Shown here: positions 47,823 through 59,260 of the stretch, one piece after another
Position numbering within the stretch: the stretch's first letter is position 1
Layout: the number at the start of each line of letters is the position of its first letter
Assembly (NCBI GenBank): GCA_004794785.1
Contig: SJOL01006490.1
Location: 280,958 to 344,957 of the forward strand
Direction: 5' to 3'
DNA from: Opisthorchis felineus
Lineage: Eukaryota; Platyhelminthes; Trematoda; Opisthorchiida; Opisthorchiidae
DNA length: 64,000 nt
The notes under the pieces: model-generated
The model's database searches: none
Seen by the model: only the letters and a program-made list of their open reading frames with translations
Told to the model about the DNA's origin: nothing
Position numbers and translations under genes: made by a program

Positions 47823-48249
47823 TCTGAAGGTGTAGGCACTTCGGAATGATTGTGCGGGCCCAGTTATCCCTTCGCTTTCCATCAACATTATGCGAGATCA
47901 GCAGGTTTCAGTGCTACCAGTGTAACGGTGGGTACTACTGATGAGGCATGCGAGTAGTATGTGTGTTCTCGTAACTTCGCCTTGATCTAATGGAAGGTGG
48001 GATTTATTACAGAATTTGTGGAACTACTTTACAGTTTTTGCTTACAATTGTGCGATAGTCAATGAATATCCAGGAGAGTTCAAGAAGATGCGTTCGAGAA
48101 GAAGACGGATATTCCGTTTTTAAAAACAACATGCAAATGAGACTTTAACCTTCCTGTCCAATAGTCTGTAAATGTTTAGTTGGCGTTTTCTAATAAACAA
48201 CTCCGCAGCGAAGGGTTTCCCTCCTTACACCAGGAAGGCTACACTAGCA

Positions 48250-50560
48250 ACTAGCGACTATGATAGCATTCGCAGATCCCCCAAAAGCCGAATGATGAAG
48301 AACTTCAGGAATGACAGAGAACGCTGGTAGATTGCGAAGGCCTATGAGATGAAGAAGGCCTTCGCATCAGGCATCAGGCCGCGCCCTGTTTCAGCTGATT
48401 TGGTCAACCAGCCAAAACAATATGCGAAAAACATGGAACGACAATCCACTCGCAAAATCGTCGTCTTGAGGGATGGGCCGACACCTCAAAGAGCAGTTCA
48501 GCTGGCCTCCTTCAGCAGAATCGTCGGAAGAACCCAACAAGTCGGGATGGAACGTCGACATCAGCCCGCCGTCAACAACGGAAATCCAAAGTGAAATATA
48601 ATTTCTCCAACGCGACAGGGCACACCGTCCAGATGGATTGCAGCCCGAACTTTCCAAAGGTGGTGAACCCATGGTGAACAGTCTGACGACCCTGCTGAGG
48701 AAGATTCGAGACGCAAACAAAATACCAGTGCAATGAAGCGCCTCGAAGGTGATGCCAGCCTTCAAGAAGTGGGTAAGAATGTCATGCGTAAACCATCGTT
48801 ACATCAGCCCGATAGCCGTAGCATCTAGGGTGCTCTCTGGTATTATTTTGCACAGTTTGATCAATTATCGAGATAGATTCGTGAAAATCAAGCTGAGTTT
48901 CGCCCTGGCCGAGGATTCACCCACCATACCTTTACCTTGAGCAGCGCTGCTCATTCAAACGTCCCACGTGGGTCACTTTCCTTGACCTGAAAGCTGCTTC
49001 TGACTCGGTGGATCGTCGGAAACCTCTGCGACGTCTGACGATCAAAGTTATTCATTCCAAATTTATATCCCCCATGACAGCACTGTATGCCAACTTTTTT
49101 GGACGGGTACGAGTATACGGTAAGCTTTCGGTTGAGTTCATCACGTACAGTGGTATAAGACAAGACTGCCCTGTCATTTTCTCTCCTTAACTTTGTTATT
49201 GATATGCTGCTTGAAATTTCTCTCCCTGCCTCTGGAACCCCGGGAGTCGAAGTGCTCCCGGGACATTCGCCCATAGACATTGAGTATGCAGACGATATCG
49301 CTCTCCTTGGTTCAGATCCTTCAAAAATGCAAACCATTTCAAATAACACAAAAAACCCTGCCACACGGTTTGGCATGCGTTTCAAACCTACAAAGTGTAA
49401 AGCGCTGCTACATGACTGGGTTGGATCAAACCCAAACCTCATGCTTGCAGGCGATCCAATCGAAGTGGTAGATAAATTTGTTTACCTGGGCAGCTGTATA
49501 AGCTTCGGTGGACTGGCTGGAGATGAGATTACTTCTCGAAACGGGAAGGCCAGGACAACTTTTGCCAACCTCCGACACCTATGGCACCGACGTGACGTCA
49601 ATTTGTCTGTCAAGGGCAGAGTTTACACTGCGGCGGTGCGATCCATACTGCTTTATGGATCAGCGACGAGACCTCTACGCTCGGAGAACGTATGAAATAT
49701 GCCAGTATGTGATCATCGGTGTCTCCGAAGCATTGGTCAGGTCTGGTGGGAACATCGGATTAGAAATGTTGAGGTACGTCTGATGGTCTTAGGAAAAGGT
49801 AGCTCTCTCACGTTGGGTGAATTACCCACCCTTTATAGATTACGATGACTAGGGCATATTCTCCGCATGCCGTCTGCCTCGCAAAGCTCTTTTTCCCCAG
49901 CCCTGTGCTGAGTGGAAGCGATCGAGAGGCAGACACTCTTTGACCTAGCAACGAAGTATGAAAACACTAACCAGTCAAATCAGTCGGGTGGACAACTGCC
50001 ACCCGAGGACCCCGGGACTCAACTCACCAATGGTTAATGACACTGGCAAAAACCAATCGCGCATCAAAGCTATCTCCTCCAATGCCTAGCTACCCTGTTC
50101 CCAGAATGACTGAACATGCCATCGCCTCCATTGCTTGGCTGCATCACCCATGCTCTCCTACTTCCCGGCGATCGAAACAGAAGCGGCTGGAACCAAGCGT
50201 TTTATCATCCGTATCTCCGTAGCATAGAGAGAGTTAGCTAGCTGCTGAGAGGAGTGCACGCAGCACAGGAGTGCATGCAGTCATTTCCTAAGCGAATTGC
50301 TGAATTAAAGTTCTGTCTTTATGAGCTGGGGTCATATTAGGTGAGGTTCACAAAGGACGCCGGACACGACACCCTTATGAGTTTAATTTGCTGATGTCTA
50401 AAGGTGTAGGCAGCCCCTTGTTGATCGCTTTCCTTCATCGCACTGAGTCCCTACCCTTTTGTTTTCACTCTTTGCTAAGGCGTTGTTGCCTTGTGGTTGT
50501 ATGACAGGTATGCGCCAGTGTGTATTACTGGTGTATTGCCGTCAGTGATAATGATGATAT
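48250..50560 (+). pseudogene. RTE family A, copy 3, with intact YADD
   Basis: The linker begins about 48290 (MKNFRNDRERW, MKKAFASG). Then HRYISPIAVASRVLS (about 48795), FVKIKLSFALAEDS, VTFLDLKAASDSVDRRK (48970-49020) and FGRVRVYGKLSVEFITYSGI follow. The main open part (49204-49695) holds LPGHSPIDIEYADDIALLGS (YADD at 49284-49295), GSNPNLMLAG, FVYLGSCISFGG, WHRRDVNLSVKGRVYTAAVR and SILLYGSAT. The C-terminal region (LGHILRMPS) is near 49850. A GATAATGATGATA tail at 50546-50558 probably marks the 3' end. The endonuclease is missing, so it is 5'-truncated. Stops upstream of 49200 show it is inactive, but it has decayed less than copy 1. Confidence 0.8.
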
Positions 50561-51055
50561 TGGCTACAACCTAATCGAATCTACATGGCCCCCGTGCACG
50601 GAGGACTACCGCTTCTTCAGAGTAGAAGAAACAGAGGACCAAGAAGGATGAGATTACACTTCTTCCTCATCAATTCCTAGGCTCCTGAATACTTGTCCTA
50701 AAGCTCACCCTGTACGAAACCACAACAGCACCCTTCTGGACTATCTGGATAATGACCAGTCTGAGCCGGATGCCATCCGCGAAAAAATCCTAGGAGTGCT
50801 ATGTAATGCTTGTCGGCGTGTTGTATATTTGCACTGTTTCTCAAGGAGTTTCACCGTTCATCGTTAAATAACTTTCTGGTTTTAGATCGCAGTATCAAAG
50901 CTTTGGATGAATAAGGCTTAGCTGGGCCCTCGGTCGATTCCATTCTTACTCTGACTGTCGCCGCGCTCCGTTTCTAGTCAAACACAACACGGTGTCAAGA
51001 ACAATGAGCGCGCATAGTTAGCGCGATTACTTGTGCTTCTACTAGCCACCTATGA
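50561..51055. other. Unassigned stretch
   Basis: No feature recognised. Confidence 0.35.
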
Positions 51056-51058
51056 AAC

Positions 51059-51244
51059 AAGATGGCTCAGTGGTTAGAGCGCGAATTTCCTGACAGGAAG
51101 GTCCGTGGTTCGAACCGGACCTCTGCCTCTCGACTTCCTCTCTCTAGGCTTGGGAAACCTGGCAGAATCACAGCCCTCGTGCTTCCTTCGGGTGGCATGG
51201 CAGCTAGGCACCGAAAGGGTGTTTCAGCTGGATGATTTTTTTTT
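51059..51244 (+). repeat. tRNA-derived SINE, copy 6
   Basis: GATGGCTCAGTGGTTAGAGC (A box), GTGGTTCGAACC (B box), CTCTAGGCTTGGGAAACCTG, TCCTTCGGGTGGCATGGC and CACCGAAAGGGTG, ending in a T-rich tail. It is one of the best preserved copies. A genuine tRNA is excluded by the lack of a foldable acceptor arm and by the long non-tRNA body. Confidence 0.9.
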
Positions 51245-51589
51245 CTGCGAAGCACACCACGTCAACGGAGATGTCAGATCTCAGAGCGCACCAAGCGAAG
51301 ACGACAGTAACAAACGTGCCCCACTACCGCACACTCCGAAACCAAGCAATCCAGGTGACCAGGAACGACCAGCAAGGAAACCAGCAAGGAAGCCGTGTCA
51401 GCAAGGACACTATCTCATTATCTTGTGATATCTGTATCTAAGATCGTCATTATTTCCAGGCTGCAAGTGTATTTCCATTTTCTACCAATGGCCTACTTTT
51501 ATTTTTATGAAACACAAATTCTGAATGCAGTTCCCACCCAGCAATACTGGTTGAAACGTATTCATCTACTTATTTGTCGGAATCGTCCA

Positions 51590-52450
51590 TGTGGACGCTG
51601 ACACCAATTCCTCGAATCACATGTCCTTTTAATATTTCTGCAATGTGGAGCTATTTCACTTTATGTGACAAGCTGGTACTTTCTCAAACAACTTTACGCG
51701 TGTGGCGAAATGACTGCCGACGACAGTGGGAAAGTCTTCTGATAGCCCTCAAAAAACTCCCAAATTATATGCACTTTCCACAACTGAGCTCCGATCAGTT
51801 GAAGAATCACAGAGTCATGGGTGCAGATGGCAATCCTGCAGACATATACGAGGTATGAACCACCACCCTCCTCGCACGAATCCATAGTCTATCCTGTTCA
51901 ATATGCGATAGTAAAGTGTTTCCATCTCAGTGAAGCTTCTGCGCGTTTCCACAGAGGAGGCGACAAGTCCGTTTATGAAAATTATCGTGGATGAAGCCTC
52001 AAATCTTTGCCGTCATCGTAAGGAACCGCCTTGCCAGAGGAAGACGACTCTAAGCCAAGCCTTCGCTCTACACCGTGTTATGGAACGACGACACAAATAC
52101 CAACAGTAATCTGATACCTTCTTCTTTGACTTCAGAACAGCGTTCTACTCTATAAAACCGAAAGGCGCTGTGAAATGCACTATAACCGGACGAAGTTAAT
52201 TGGGCTGTTGATGTCTTGTTGTGTATAGGAAGGCACGTGTCCGAATGTACGGTGAAATGGTAAACCTTCGACTTGTTGTCCGGGAGTCGTTAGAACCGTT
52301 TCCTATATCCGTGGCCGTTGACCGGGTATACACCAAACTGTCAACGGACACCACAGAATGGAGGTTGGACAGAGTGTACTGATCCCGAACAACGAATCCG
52401 AGCACAGCTGTTGTTATGATTACAAACAAACGACCAGCGTATGTCTTGGA
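51590..52450 (+). pseudogene. RTE-type reverse transcriptase remnant, family C
   Basis: Frames read KSVYENYRG (about 51970), LHRVMERRHKYQQ then FFFDFRTAFYSI (52070-52160), and ARVRMYGEMVN (about 52235). These correspond to the ENYRG, LR..(L/M)E.RH, FFDF..AFDS and VRVYGE blocks of RTE RT domains, but the wording differs from families A and B. Catalytic YADD not found. An unrecognised 115-codon open frame (52481-52828) follows. Confidence 0.5.
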
Positions 52451-52903
52451 TTTCACAGAGAATGACAAGAGTGCCTAAGGATGGGTTTTATTCTACGTAG
52501 TGATCTAGCAGTAATAGCTGAAGCGGGGAGAGTGCATATATGCACAGCGAAACGTCAGGCAATATCTGATGAAAATATTCACATTCATTCCGGCGTCAAA
52601 AGTTGTCGTGTAATCCAGGAGGTCGAAATAGAGTCACTGGCGTACTCCCGTAAGTGGAACGAAAACTGTCCACAGTACATAAAGACCGTGGTAACCCGGG
52701 ATGTAGTGAACACATACCGAAATCAATTGCAAAGTGCTGGAATTTGTTGTATTAAAACTGGCTACGCCTCACAGCTTCCAAGCATACAAGGAGTTGTATG
52801 CCGTTGTTCATGTAAATTTCCAGCCTAGTTGTTCGGTCCCAGTGAACGGACTCATCTGATACGGTCCTAGCTTTGATTGGGACGCAAGAGGACCATGTTC
52901 AGC

Positions 52904-53385
52904 TTAGTTGTTTCTCTGCTCACAAATCGTGCACCGAAATGCAGTGTGTCCGGATGCTACAGCTTCGTTCACCGAGGACAAGGAGAATAAGATGAGAGCC
53001 ACAAGTTGGAGGGGATGGCCCAACCAGTTCAATGACTGAATGGTTCTGTTTATCCGGCGTATCAGGGGATGAGAGCTACGCAGTGAAAGTGATAGCATTG
53101 ATGCAAGACTGCAATTGGCTGCGTGACAGCCATATCTATAAGGGTCGGTAACCATTGGTTTGTCTCGCTCGGCGGCCCCCGATGGGGCGACGGCATTTAC
53201 CAACGCAACTGGGTTGACTGGTAGGGACTTTCGTGGACAGGTAAGGGGCTGACCACTCCTGGATCGTCCGCATCTGATATAAAGTTGGGCAATGACGACT
53301 CTACCATGCAGACGGTTCGCTGGTATACGAATTACATGGACTGACCAGCGTAACTGGTGAAAATAGCATTGATCTCGCAAAGTTC
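52904..53385 (-). pseudogene. RTE C-terminal fragment (family C-like)
   Basis: The minus strand reads HQLRWSVHVIRIPANRLHGR, RSRSGQPLTCPRKS and SSHPLIRRINRTIQSLN. This parallels KLRWLGHVLRMPNYRLPKR...GQPLTWQRG of the neighbouring family B copy but differs afterwards, so it comes from another RTE family. Confidence 0.55.
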
Positions 53386-53650
53386 CTGGACAACAGTCCT
53401 GTTGTCCTTTTCTTCGACGCTAGTCCAAGTTCAAACTAGTCAAAAACAGTGCATGCCTAAGAGGTCTGCGCGAAAATTAACAGCCGGGGTTCTAGGTTGC
53501 TGGCCGAGGAGCAAGTGAAATCAAAGGTCAGAATACCACGGTCACCAGGTCGCAAAGGAGATTATCACTTCATCCACGAAATTTCTTTCACTTTGGAGGG
53601 ATGATATTTGAAATGAGCGATATCTAGTCGGTGGGTTGACCGGCACAGTC

Positions 53651-54700
53651 ATCATCACCAAAGGCATGACATCAGTGTTCAACACCGATGCTTCACTGCC
53701 GTACAACCACGATATATTTGAAAGCCGTATTGTGAAGAAAAGAACGCAAGCGGGTGGGAAACGGACTTAGTGCTAGCTTACAACAACCATTTCGAGATGC
53801 CAACACCCCCAAACACTCATTCAGGCAATCTGGATAGAGACTGACAACATCGGTTGGCAGCCATAACTTGCAGTGTCTCCAACCAGGCGCCGTGGGGATC
53901 ACGCGATCCCCATCCTGGATGGCGAGTAGCACCGAAAACACCCAAACGTTTCGTAATCTATTTCATACCCCTCTGCCAGGTCAAGGGTTGGCCATCTCTC
54001 TGCTTCCGCCACTCTGAATTGGGCACGGAAAACAGCACTCTCTTCGGCAAACGATAGTTCGGCATACGCAATACATGGCCTAACCAACGCAGCTTCTGGT
54101 GCTGGACACATTCTTCAATGTAAGTCCCCGTTGCACAACCGAAAACTCGCTTTCTAATTGCCTCGTTACGGATTCGCTGACACCAACCCACACGGGCTAT
54201 GGTTCTGAGACACCGGTTGTCGAAGACCTGAAGACGTCTCAATTCCGCTGTTCGAAAAGGCCAAGTTTCACAGCCATGAAACTAAACAGTCCGCACTGTA
54301 ACCTGATACACGCGTCCCTTGAGATTCAGGGATATACCGCTTTGACGCCTGAGATGTCTCAAATTAGCAAACGCGACCCGGGCCTTGCAGATTTGTGCAT
54401 TGACCCCATCTGTCACATTACAATAGGAAATAATATAACTTCCGAGATACGTAAAACGTTCCACAACTTGGAGTGCCTCTACCCGGATTGTATGTGGCAT
54501 GATCAGTGACTGCATATTCGGGAACAAGGCCTTACATTTTGTAGGTACAAAGTGAATACCAAAGGACGGGGTGACATTGGTCAGTTCATCCAAAAACACC
54601 TGCGCCTTCTCCTCCTCTTCGAAAACGAGATCGGCAAGGTTTTCTTCAGAGGCTATCTAAGCGCCGAGGTTTTGAGGACCTTCCACTGTTCGTCTAATTA
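53651..54700 (-). pseudogene. RTE family B, 3' half (RT end and C-terminus)
   Basis: The minus strand reads LADLVFEEEEKAQVFLDELT, FGIHFVPTKCKALFPNMQSL, FTYLGSY, LNLKGRVYQVTVR (54660-54285), then LQVFDNRCLRTIARVGW, KLRWLGHVLRMPNYRLPKR and [11 protein letters not shown] (54242-53960). After a frameshift come [20 protein letters not shown] and MAANRC...SLSRLPE. The 3' UTR and a TGATGATG tail end near 53651. The YADD position reads SEEN, so catalysis is lost. It abuts the 3' end of the family A copy at 54931. Confidence 0.8.
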
Positions 54701-54930
54701 TCTCATCGATGACCGGCAATTTTGCACAACTTGAGTCACTGCCTGGCCATCAAGCCCGACGTGCTGGAGTTCCATCCGGGAGGCCTTACGGGCTTCAAAG
54801 CACCCAATCCATAAATGGCGTAAGGCGGTCATCGGAAGAGAGTTGCCCCAGTGCTTGTGGGGACGATGGCAAGTGACGCCAAGAAGAGGGTCCCATGTAG
54901 TGAGATTACATCCACAGTACAGAAGTTGTG

Positions 54931-57520
54931 TCATCATCATCACCATCAGCTGTAAGAACTGCGTAATTGCCGTACAGTGGTTATAGCTGTCACAGTTTCA
55001 TTCACCGATGATTTGGAGAGAAGCGGTAGGTAGCTGCGCATTGGAGGCGGTAGTTGATATAATTGATGCGTAAATACAGAGTTGTCAGTGGACTTTCAAT
55101 CAGGGGGATTTGGAGGAGAGCTATGCATTGAAGGCAATAGCTTGGATGCACAAGCGCCACCAGACTCGGGCAATGCTTCGAAGACATCGGTGGTCAAGCA
55201 CTGAAAGTCTTTTGACGTCCTACGCGCGCAGCGCCCGGGTTTCTGACCCATATAGCAATATGGAGCGCAACGCAGCATTGTAAACTCGACCCTTGACGGA
55301 CAAGCTGATGATATGCCTGCGCCACAGGTGATGTAGGTTCACAAAAGCGGCTCTGGCCTTACCAATTCGGATGGAAATATCACCTTTAGCGAGACCGGGG
55401 GCGAGATGACTCAGTGGTTGGAGCGCGAATTTACTGACAGGAAGGTCCGTGGTTCGAACCCGACCTCTGCCTCTCGACTTCTCCTGTCTAGGCTTGAGCA
55501 ACCTGGCAGTATCCCAGTCCTCGTGCTTCCTTCGGGTGGCATGGCAGCTAGGCACCGAAAGGCTGAACGATTATTATTATTTTTCGTGATACCACCGAGA
55601 CTGATACGGCTACCCAGGTAGACGAATTCGTCTACTACTTCAATCGGCTCATCCACAAGCATGAGGTTAGGGTTTGAGCCCACCCAGTCTTGTAGCGGCA
55701 CTTTACATGTTGCAGCTGTGAAGCGCTTGCTAAACTGTGAGGCAGAATTATTTAGGTTATTTAGTGTTGTCTGCATTATCACGGCGTCAGATCCAAGAGC
55801 TATATCGTCTGCGTACCCGATATCCGTGAACGAACGCCCCTGGAGTACTTAGACCCCAAAGGCATTAGAGGCTGACGGTGAGTCTTCCATAGTTGTACGA
55901 AGAAGTTGAAGAGGAAAGGTGAAAGAGGACAGCCCTTTCGGACTCCACTTGATGTAGTGAACTCAGTCGAGAGCTTTCCGTAGACCTGCACATGCTCGCG
56001 GAAGTTAGCGTACGGCGCCCTAAGGAGGGTCAAGAATTTATGGGGGACACCTTTGCTCCACAGACACTGCCATAGTGCCTGACTGTCCACAGAGTCAAGT
56101 CAAGGAAAATAACCATTGCTGGGCGCTGGAAGCAGTGTCGCTGTTCCAAAATCTATCGGGGTGAAAATGTGATCTGTGCGTCCTCTTGTGCGACGGAACC
56201 CAGCTTGGTTTTCACGGATGTCTCTCCCTGGGTTCAGTCAATCTTCGAAGGATAAGACCTACAGCTACCAGGCTGATACCACAGTAGTTTCCACACAGCG
56301 TCCGCGTACCTTTTTTTTGAAGATAGGAATAAATGTCGACATGCCCCAATCTTCAGGCACTTTCTCTTCACTCCATATTGCACCAAAAGCTTCGTTGGAT
56401 GGGCCACCAGGGATTCTCCGCCTTCTTTGAACGAGAATGGATACAGACCGTCTGGTCCTGTTGACTTCTCAGGTTTCAGTACGGGCATTTCGTACTTTGT
56501 TTCTTCCGACGGGCGATTAAGGTTTACATTCCATTCGCCCGTATGCACTATCTTCAGAGGCTGTGTTGCAGGAGATCAGCGAAACTGTTCTTCGAAGTGT
56601 TCGGTCCATCTCTCCAGTCGACGTTTTCGCGTTATTGTTCCACTGACCGTCGCTTTCCTAGGGCCAGTAGATCGTATCAGTTGATATAAGGCACGGCTGT
56701 TTCCAGTAGCAAAAGCCTTCTCCATTTCCCGAACTTTCGATGTCCACCAGAGCTCTCGATCTTTCCTTAGGCTCTTCACTTTTTGGCGTTTGAGGGATTT
56801 GCGTGCACCGTCTTACTCGTTGCCTGCTGGGAAACGAACTGTCAGGCGTGCAAGTACCATGGCTTGATGGGAGTCAAGTTATGTGTACCAGAAGAAACGG
56901 TAGTCTTGAATTGTAACCCTCCACTGGTGGTTGATGGGTCCACGGTTGGTTTGCAGTTGGTGTGCGCCTGGTTAGGCGATGCAAACCTTTATGCTGAAAG
57001 TTCGTACTGGCTCTCTGTTGTCTGTGCGACGAGCCCCGACTCCGAATGGACCGGCCAGATATGATTTCGAGGAGCTCAGACTACTGACTTGGGCATTCAT
57101 ATCGCCCGCAAGGATCAGTGTCAGTGCTTCTTGCTCGACGAATCTGGATAGCTCTCGAGAAAAAGTATCCTCAGCATCAGAACTGCAGTCCCTTGGGGCA
57201 TAAGCCGACAGCACTTTTATGTCGAGAGGCATTGAGCTTGATTGAACTAGATTACCTCGACGGCGCAAAGACGACTGTTCACTTGGATCCAATCCAACAA
57301 AGCGCATTCGGTTCTGGGGCTGAGTGAAACTCCCACGCCATACATTCCACGAGTCATCGCTTCTGGATCACCGGAAACAGAGGAAAAAACTTGAAAGAGC
57401 TGAGTTCATCCTTGGTGTTCTGAGATGCATAACTATGCTTTGGTCTTGTGTGCGTGTTTCGGAGATACAGCATAAATCAGTTTCAATGAAGTATTAGGTC
57501 TCAGCTATCACTGCCTGTTT
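54931..57520 (-). pseudogene. RTE family A, copy 2 (EN-RT), YADD intact
   Basis: The endonuclease starts about 57480: GMYGVGVSLSPRTECALL, KVLSAYAPRDCSSDAEDTFS, ILAGDMNAQVSSL, FGVGARRTDNRE (57370-57000). The linker has WWTSKVREMEKAFATGNSRA, RRLERWTEHFEEQF, VHTGEWNVNLNRPSEE and TGPDGLYPFSFKEG (56779-56430). The RT has SQALWQCLW, VYGKLSTEFTTSSGVRKGCP (56090-55920) and YADDIALGSDA (YADD at 55815-55804). After the nested SINE it continues LAKGDISIRIGKARAAFVNL, LSVKGRVYNAALRSILLYGS. The 3' end is a TGATGATGATGA-type repeat at 54931-54949, as in copy 1. Frameshifts and stops remain. Confidence 0.85.
55396..55585 (+). repeat. tRNA-derived SINE, copy 7, nested in RTE-A
   Basis: GATGACTCAGTGGTTGGAGC, GTGGTTCGAACCCG, CTCCTGTCTAGGCTTGAGCA, TCCTTCGGGTGGCATGGC and CACCGAAAGG, with an ATTATTATT tail. 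It splits the RT between ISLGG and LAKGDIS. A possible decayed target duplication is GCGAGACC (left) and CGTGATACC (right). Confidence 0.9.
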
Positions 57521-58049
57521 GCCAATTTGACATAGAGTACGGACGGCAAAACCTCCTATGCAGAAAGGGTATTTTGTTTATTGTTAATAGACAGCGGGGA
57601 GCATAAGCACCATTGGTCAGATAACTAACAGTCAAATAACCCAGAAAAGTTTGATCGTGTGGTGAGAAGGGGTTGGGGAGAAGCATCGGTGGACACAGAA
57701 CTGTGTGGGCAAATGATACTTTCCGGTTGTCCAGGCCGAGGAACGGGGTTTGGATGAGGTACCCCATCTTGAGCCTTTGACTCAAAATTCTGACCGACAA
57801 GACAGCGGGAGGTTGTAGGGTTTTGTTCGGAGACCCTGCACCTAGCCTTTGACTCAAAAGTCCGACCCGCGAGGCAGCGGACAGTAGGTTTTTTTTTTCT
57901 GGGAATCTTGCCGGAGCCGATGACTCAATAGTCTGATCTGCTTGGCTGCAGGGGTTGGCCTAACCCGAGGACGCAGGGAGTAAGTCTTGATTGTCTCACT
58001 GCTGATGCAACTGCGCACAGCAGGTACCTTTTGAGCAACAACAGACCCT
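57521..58049. other. Unassigned stretch
   Basis: A short unit, AGCCTTTGACTCAAAA.TC.GACC, is repeated near 57772 and 57843, with a weaker third near 57915. Nothing else recognised. Confidence 0.4.
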
Positions 58050-58440
58050 GGTTTTAAAAGTATTTCGGCCGTATTAAGTAATGCGCTGTCGGTCACCGTC
58101 AACCGTTGGGTAATCGGAGTGTGCGGTTTTCAGGGCCGACCTTTTATAGCCCGTCCTTCCTCGGGGGAAGGCAGCATCGCTTCAAAGAATATGGAGATGC
58201 TGGTCGCCTGGAGGGAACACCTTACTGCCTTCACACTCGACACTCCACACACCACCAGACCGGCTCGTAGCACGATAATTCGTAGTATAAGGTCCCGCTG
58301 TTTTTATTCTGACTGTTCCCCTTTGGCCTTATTGGCATGGTTGCAACTTATGGAACGAAGTTCCAGCCAATGTAGCCCGCGGGATCACTGCAGCACTCAA
58401 GCCAGACCACCATGTCAAACAAGGCAGCTTTAGGTCGGGA
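58050..58440 (+). mobile_element. Interspersed repeat R3 with non-LTR C-terminus
   Basis: Positions 58098-58190 match 33945-34035, and 58336-58425 match the minus strand of 40675-40765. The second part reads LWNEVPANVARGITAALK, like the end of a CR1/jockey-type ORF2. The linkage here suggests both scraps belong to one element family. Confidence 0.5.
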
Positions 58441-58669
58441 AGATGTCAGAAGGAACAGTTGGGGTGGGTACGGTTGGGCCGAAGCACAAAATTAGCTCTT
58501 CTGCGTCCCGAATTAGTTGAAAAACGTCATCCGATATCTCAGCGCCAGAAGTAGCTTGGTCTAGCCGGGTCTCCGTAGGTGTAATTATGGACGGCCACTC
58601 GAAACCATTGTGGAATATCAGATTTCACTTGAAAAGACGGGAAGTTCGCGGGTAAGTACTTTAAACAGG

Positions 58670-59260
58670 AAAGTACTTTGACAGTTAAAAGTCTGGTAAG
58701 GTATTCAGCCCCCACAGGTTCGTAGAAGTAGCATTTCTACGCGTTTCAACTCGAGGCTAGAGTGAACCTTCGCAGCGTTTTTGCTTGCTTCTCTTTTCGG
58801 TCACTTCAGTGCTTCAGTTTCGTCACGAGTTGCATTTCGTTTAATTGGAATGCGGTCGGCGACGATCCTTTGTTTCTGTGAAGACGAACTTCACCTTCTC
58901 GTGGACAAAAAGTTGGATTTTTGCCGCATGGAGCGCGTAGCCTGGCAGATTGTGTGCTAGTTCAAAGAGTCGTGCTGATGCTATCTTCATTGGCTTCCTC
59001 AGGTTTTCGTGCGTGGTCTGACGTTTAAAGTGTCTCCGAGAGCACTCGAAGTGCTGCTTGGTCGTTGTATCGAACCATCTGAGGTGTTGATTTTGATGGT
59101 AATCCCTGTTAACTGCCCCCTGAATTCGACAAGCAGCTCTCCGCCTTGACGACGTTCACCTGGAGTATCCAACGGCAGTATCTCCTGCTTTGTGACTTCC
59201 ATCTCGTCCGCGATCAGCGTGGCTAACTGAACGTAAGTCGGAATTTCAAGGGCGCTATTG
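58670..59260 (-). other. Unidentified open segment
   Basis: Two long minus-strand frames overlap. One runs from about 59259 to 58999 (ALEIPTYVQLATLIADEMEV, ERRQGGELLVEFRGQLTGIT). Another covers about 59150-58845 (HLRWFDTTTKQHFECSRRHF, KPMKIASARLFELAHNLPGY, IQLFVHEKVKFVFTETKDRR). It may be a frameshifted single protein. No family is recognised and no ATG is forced, so it could be an exon or a mobile ORF fragment. Confidence 0.3.

Noticed and set aside
51059..51140. True tRNA gene at the best-preserved SINE head
   Set aside because: The same head plus the same non-tRNA body recurs across the window; there is no paired acceptor stem after the B box.
52520..52570. Hammerhead ribozyme around GCGAAACGTC with the GTGCATATATGCAC palindrome
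   Set aside because: The required CTGANGA box is CTGAAGC here and the helix I partner is missing.
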